A stretch of 48,597 nucleotides of DNA, from NCBI GenBank assembly GCA_011526585.1, contig WYBB01000152.1, positions 1-48,597 of the forward strand. The letters are read 5' to 3'. The notes under the pieces were generated by a model. The model was not told the origin of the DNA. It was given only the letters and a program-made list of their open reading frames with translations, and made no database searches. Shown one piece after another: positions 48,051 to 48,597 of the stretch. Positions within the stretch are counted from its first letter, which is position 1. Each line of letters begins with the position of its first letter. The position numbers and the translations under genes were made by a program. Source of the DNA: Deltaproteobacteria bacterium (GTDB taxonomy: Bacteria; Myxococcota_A; UBA9042; PHBI01).

Positions 48051-48597
48051 ATGGACAGACCGACCCTCAGACCCTTCCGCGAAGCGCTCGCCAGCGGCCC
48101 GCTCGTCGCAGACGGCGCGATCGGCACCCTCCTCTACGAGCGCGGCGTCTTCATCACCAACGCCCTCGAGGAGGTCGCGCTCGCGCGCCCCGAGATGTTG
48201 CGCCAGATCCACGCAGACTACCTCGACGCGGGCGCGCAGATCCTCGAGACGCACACCTTCGCCGCCAACCGCACCAAGCTCGCGCGCTACGATCTCGCCG
48301 ACAAGTTCGAGGCGATCAACCGCCGCGCCGCCGAGATCGCGCTCGAGGTCGCCGCCGGCAAGGCGTACGTCGCCGGCGCCATCGGCCCGACCTCGATCAT
48401 GCCCGGCGTCATCGCCGACAAGGACCTCGCCGAGATCCGCGCCATGTTCCGAGATCAGGCGAAGATCCTGGCCGATACCGGGGTCGACCTCATCATCCTC
48501 GAGACCTTCCGCCTGCTCTCGGAGATGCGCATCGCCATCGACGCCGTGAAGGACGCGTGCGATCTGCCGATCATCGCGCAGATGGCCTTCGACGCCG
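48051..48597 (+). CDS. Homocysteine S-methyltransferase domain protein (5' part, cut by window edge)
   Basis: The first ~182 residues are a homocysteine S-methyltransferase domain: PLVADGAIGTLLYERGVFIT at the start, YLDAGAQILETHTFAANRTK (zinc-site region), YVAGAIGPTSIMPGVIADKD and DLIILETFRLLSEMRIAID. This looks more like the bifunctional homocysteine methyltransferase/methylenetetrahydrofolate reductase (YitJ-type) than a complete MetH, but the window ends before the second domain, so the distinction cannot be made. It converts homocysteine to methionine, the substrate of the S-adenosylmethionine synthetase at 21123. Confidence 0.88.
   Translation, partial: MDRPTLRPFREALASGPLVADGAIGTLLYERGVFITNALEEVALARPEMLRQIHADYLDAGAQILETHTFAANRTKLARYDLADKFEAINRRAAEIALEVAAGKAYVAGAIGPTSIMPGVIADKDLAEIRAMFRDQAKILADTGVDLIILETFRLLSEMRIAIDAVKDACDLPIIAQMAFDA

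Overview
The window is very GC-rich DNA with dense coding on both strands. Many acidic, low-complexity lipoproteins, a Hanks-type kinase, a TIGR02147-family regulator, an alpha-2-macroglobulin/PBP1C pair and a DOMON-tailed GH13 lipoprotein suggest a Gram-negative bacterium of the Myxococcota or related former Deltaproteobacteria. This is inferred from gene content and composition; no rRNA or other phylogenetic anchor is present, and I found no credible tRNA, CRISPR array, insertion sequence or prophage.

Left end (1-4502, minus strand): the conserved transcription/translation operon rimP-nusA-ylxR-infB, with infB cut by the window edge. The rimP leader carries a promoter-like sequence and two GC hairpins, the second followed by T5 and overlapping the rimP Shine-Dalgarno, which looks like an attenuator. 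A 2-oxoglutarate/Fe(II) oxygenase gene lies just upstream. Plus strand 4568-9672: trmB is translationally coupled to a membrane-bound CCG-domain iron-sulfur oxidoreductase; then come a small protein overlapping a nucleotidyltransferase-fold protein and a membrane-anchored Ser/Thr kinase.

9711-13954 (minus): hslO (Hsp33), a roughly 500-base repeat-rich gap with GTGCCC arrays and hairpins, then an outer-membrane barrel overlapping by one base a 13-haem cytochrome c, a candidate porin-cytochrome conduit. 14049-22364: a HEAT-repeat lipoprotein, an acyl-CoA-ligase-like enzyme coupled to a polyprenol-phosphate-mannose-synthase-like glycosyltransferase, a stand-alone penicillin-binding transpeptidase, a CPA-type cation/proton antiporter and an archaeal-type S-adenosylmethionine synthetase.

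22416-35007: a DUF2293 protein, a lipoprotein with an (Asp-Pro-Thr)11 stalk and 33-residue Cys-rich repeats, a quinone oxidoreductase, a GH13 amylase-like lipoprotein, arfB, ilvD, a small outer-membrane barrel and an acidic lipoprotein, and a TIGR02147 regulator overlapping a lipoprotein gene. 35047-42413 (minus) is the alpha-2-macroglobulin/pbpC envelope-defence operon.

Right end: a phosphonopyruvate-decarboxylase-like ThDP enzyme without other phosphonate genes, a clear TPP riboswitch in front of thiC, a beta-propeller protein overlapping thiC, a small lipoprotein, and the 5' part of a homocysteine S-methyltransferase gene cut by the window edge. Eight gene junctions overlap by 1-11 bases, so translational coupling is a recurring feature. 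The most interesting items are the rimP leader hairpins, the porin/13-haem pair, the TIGR02147/lipoprotein pair, the small-protein/nucleotidyltransferase pair and the repeat-rich gap.
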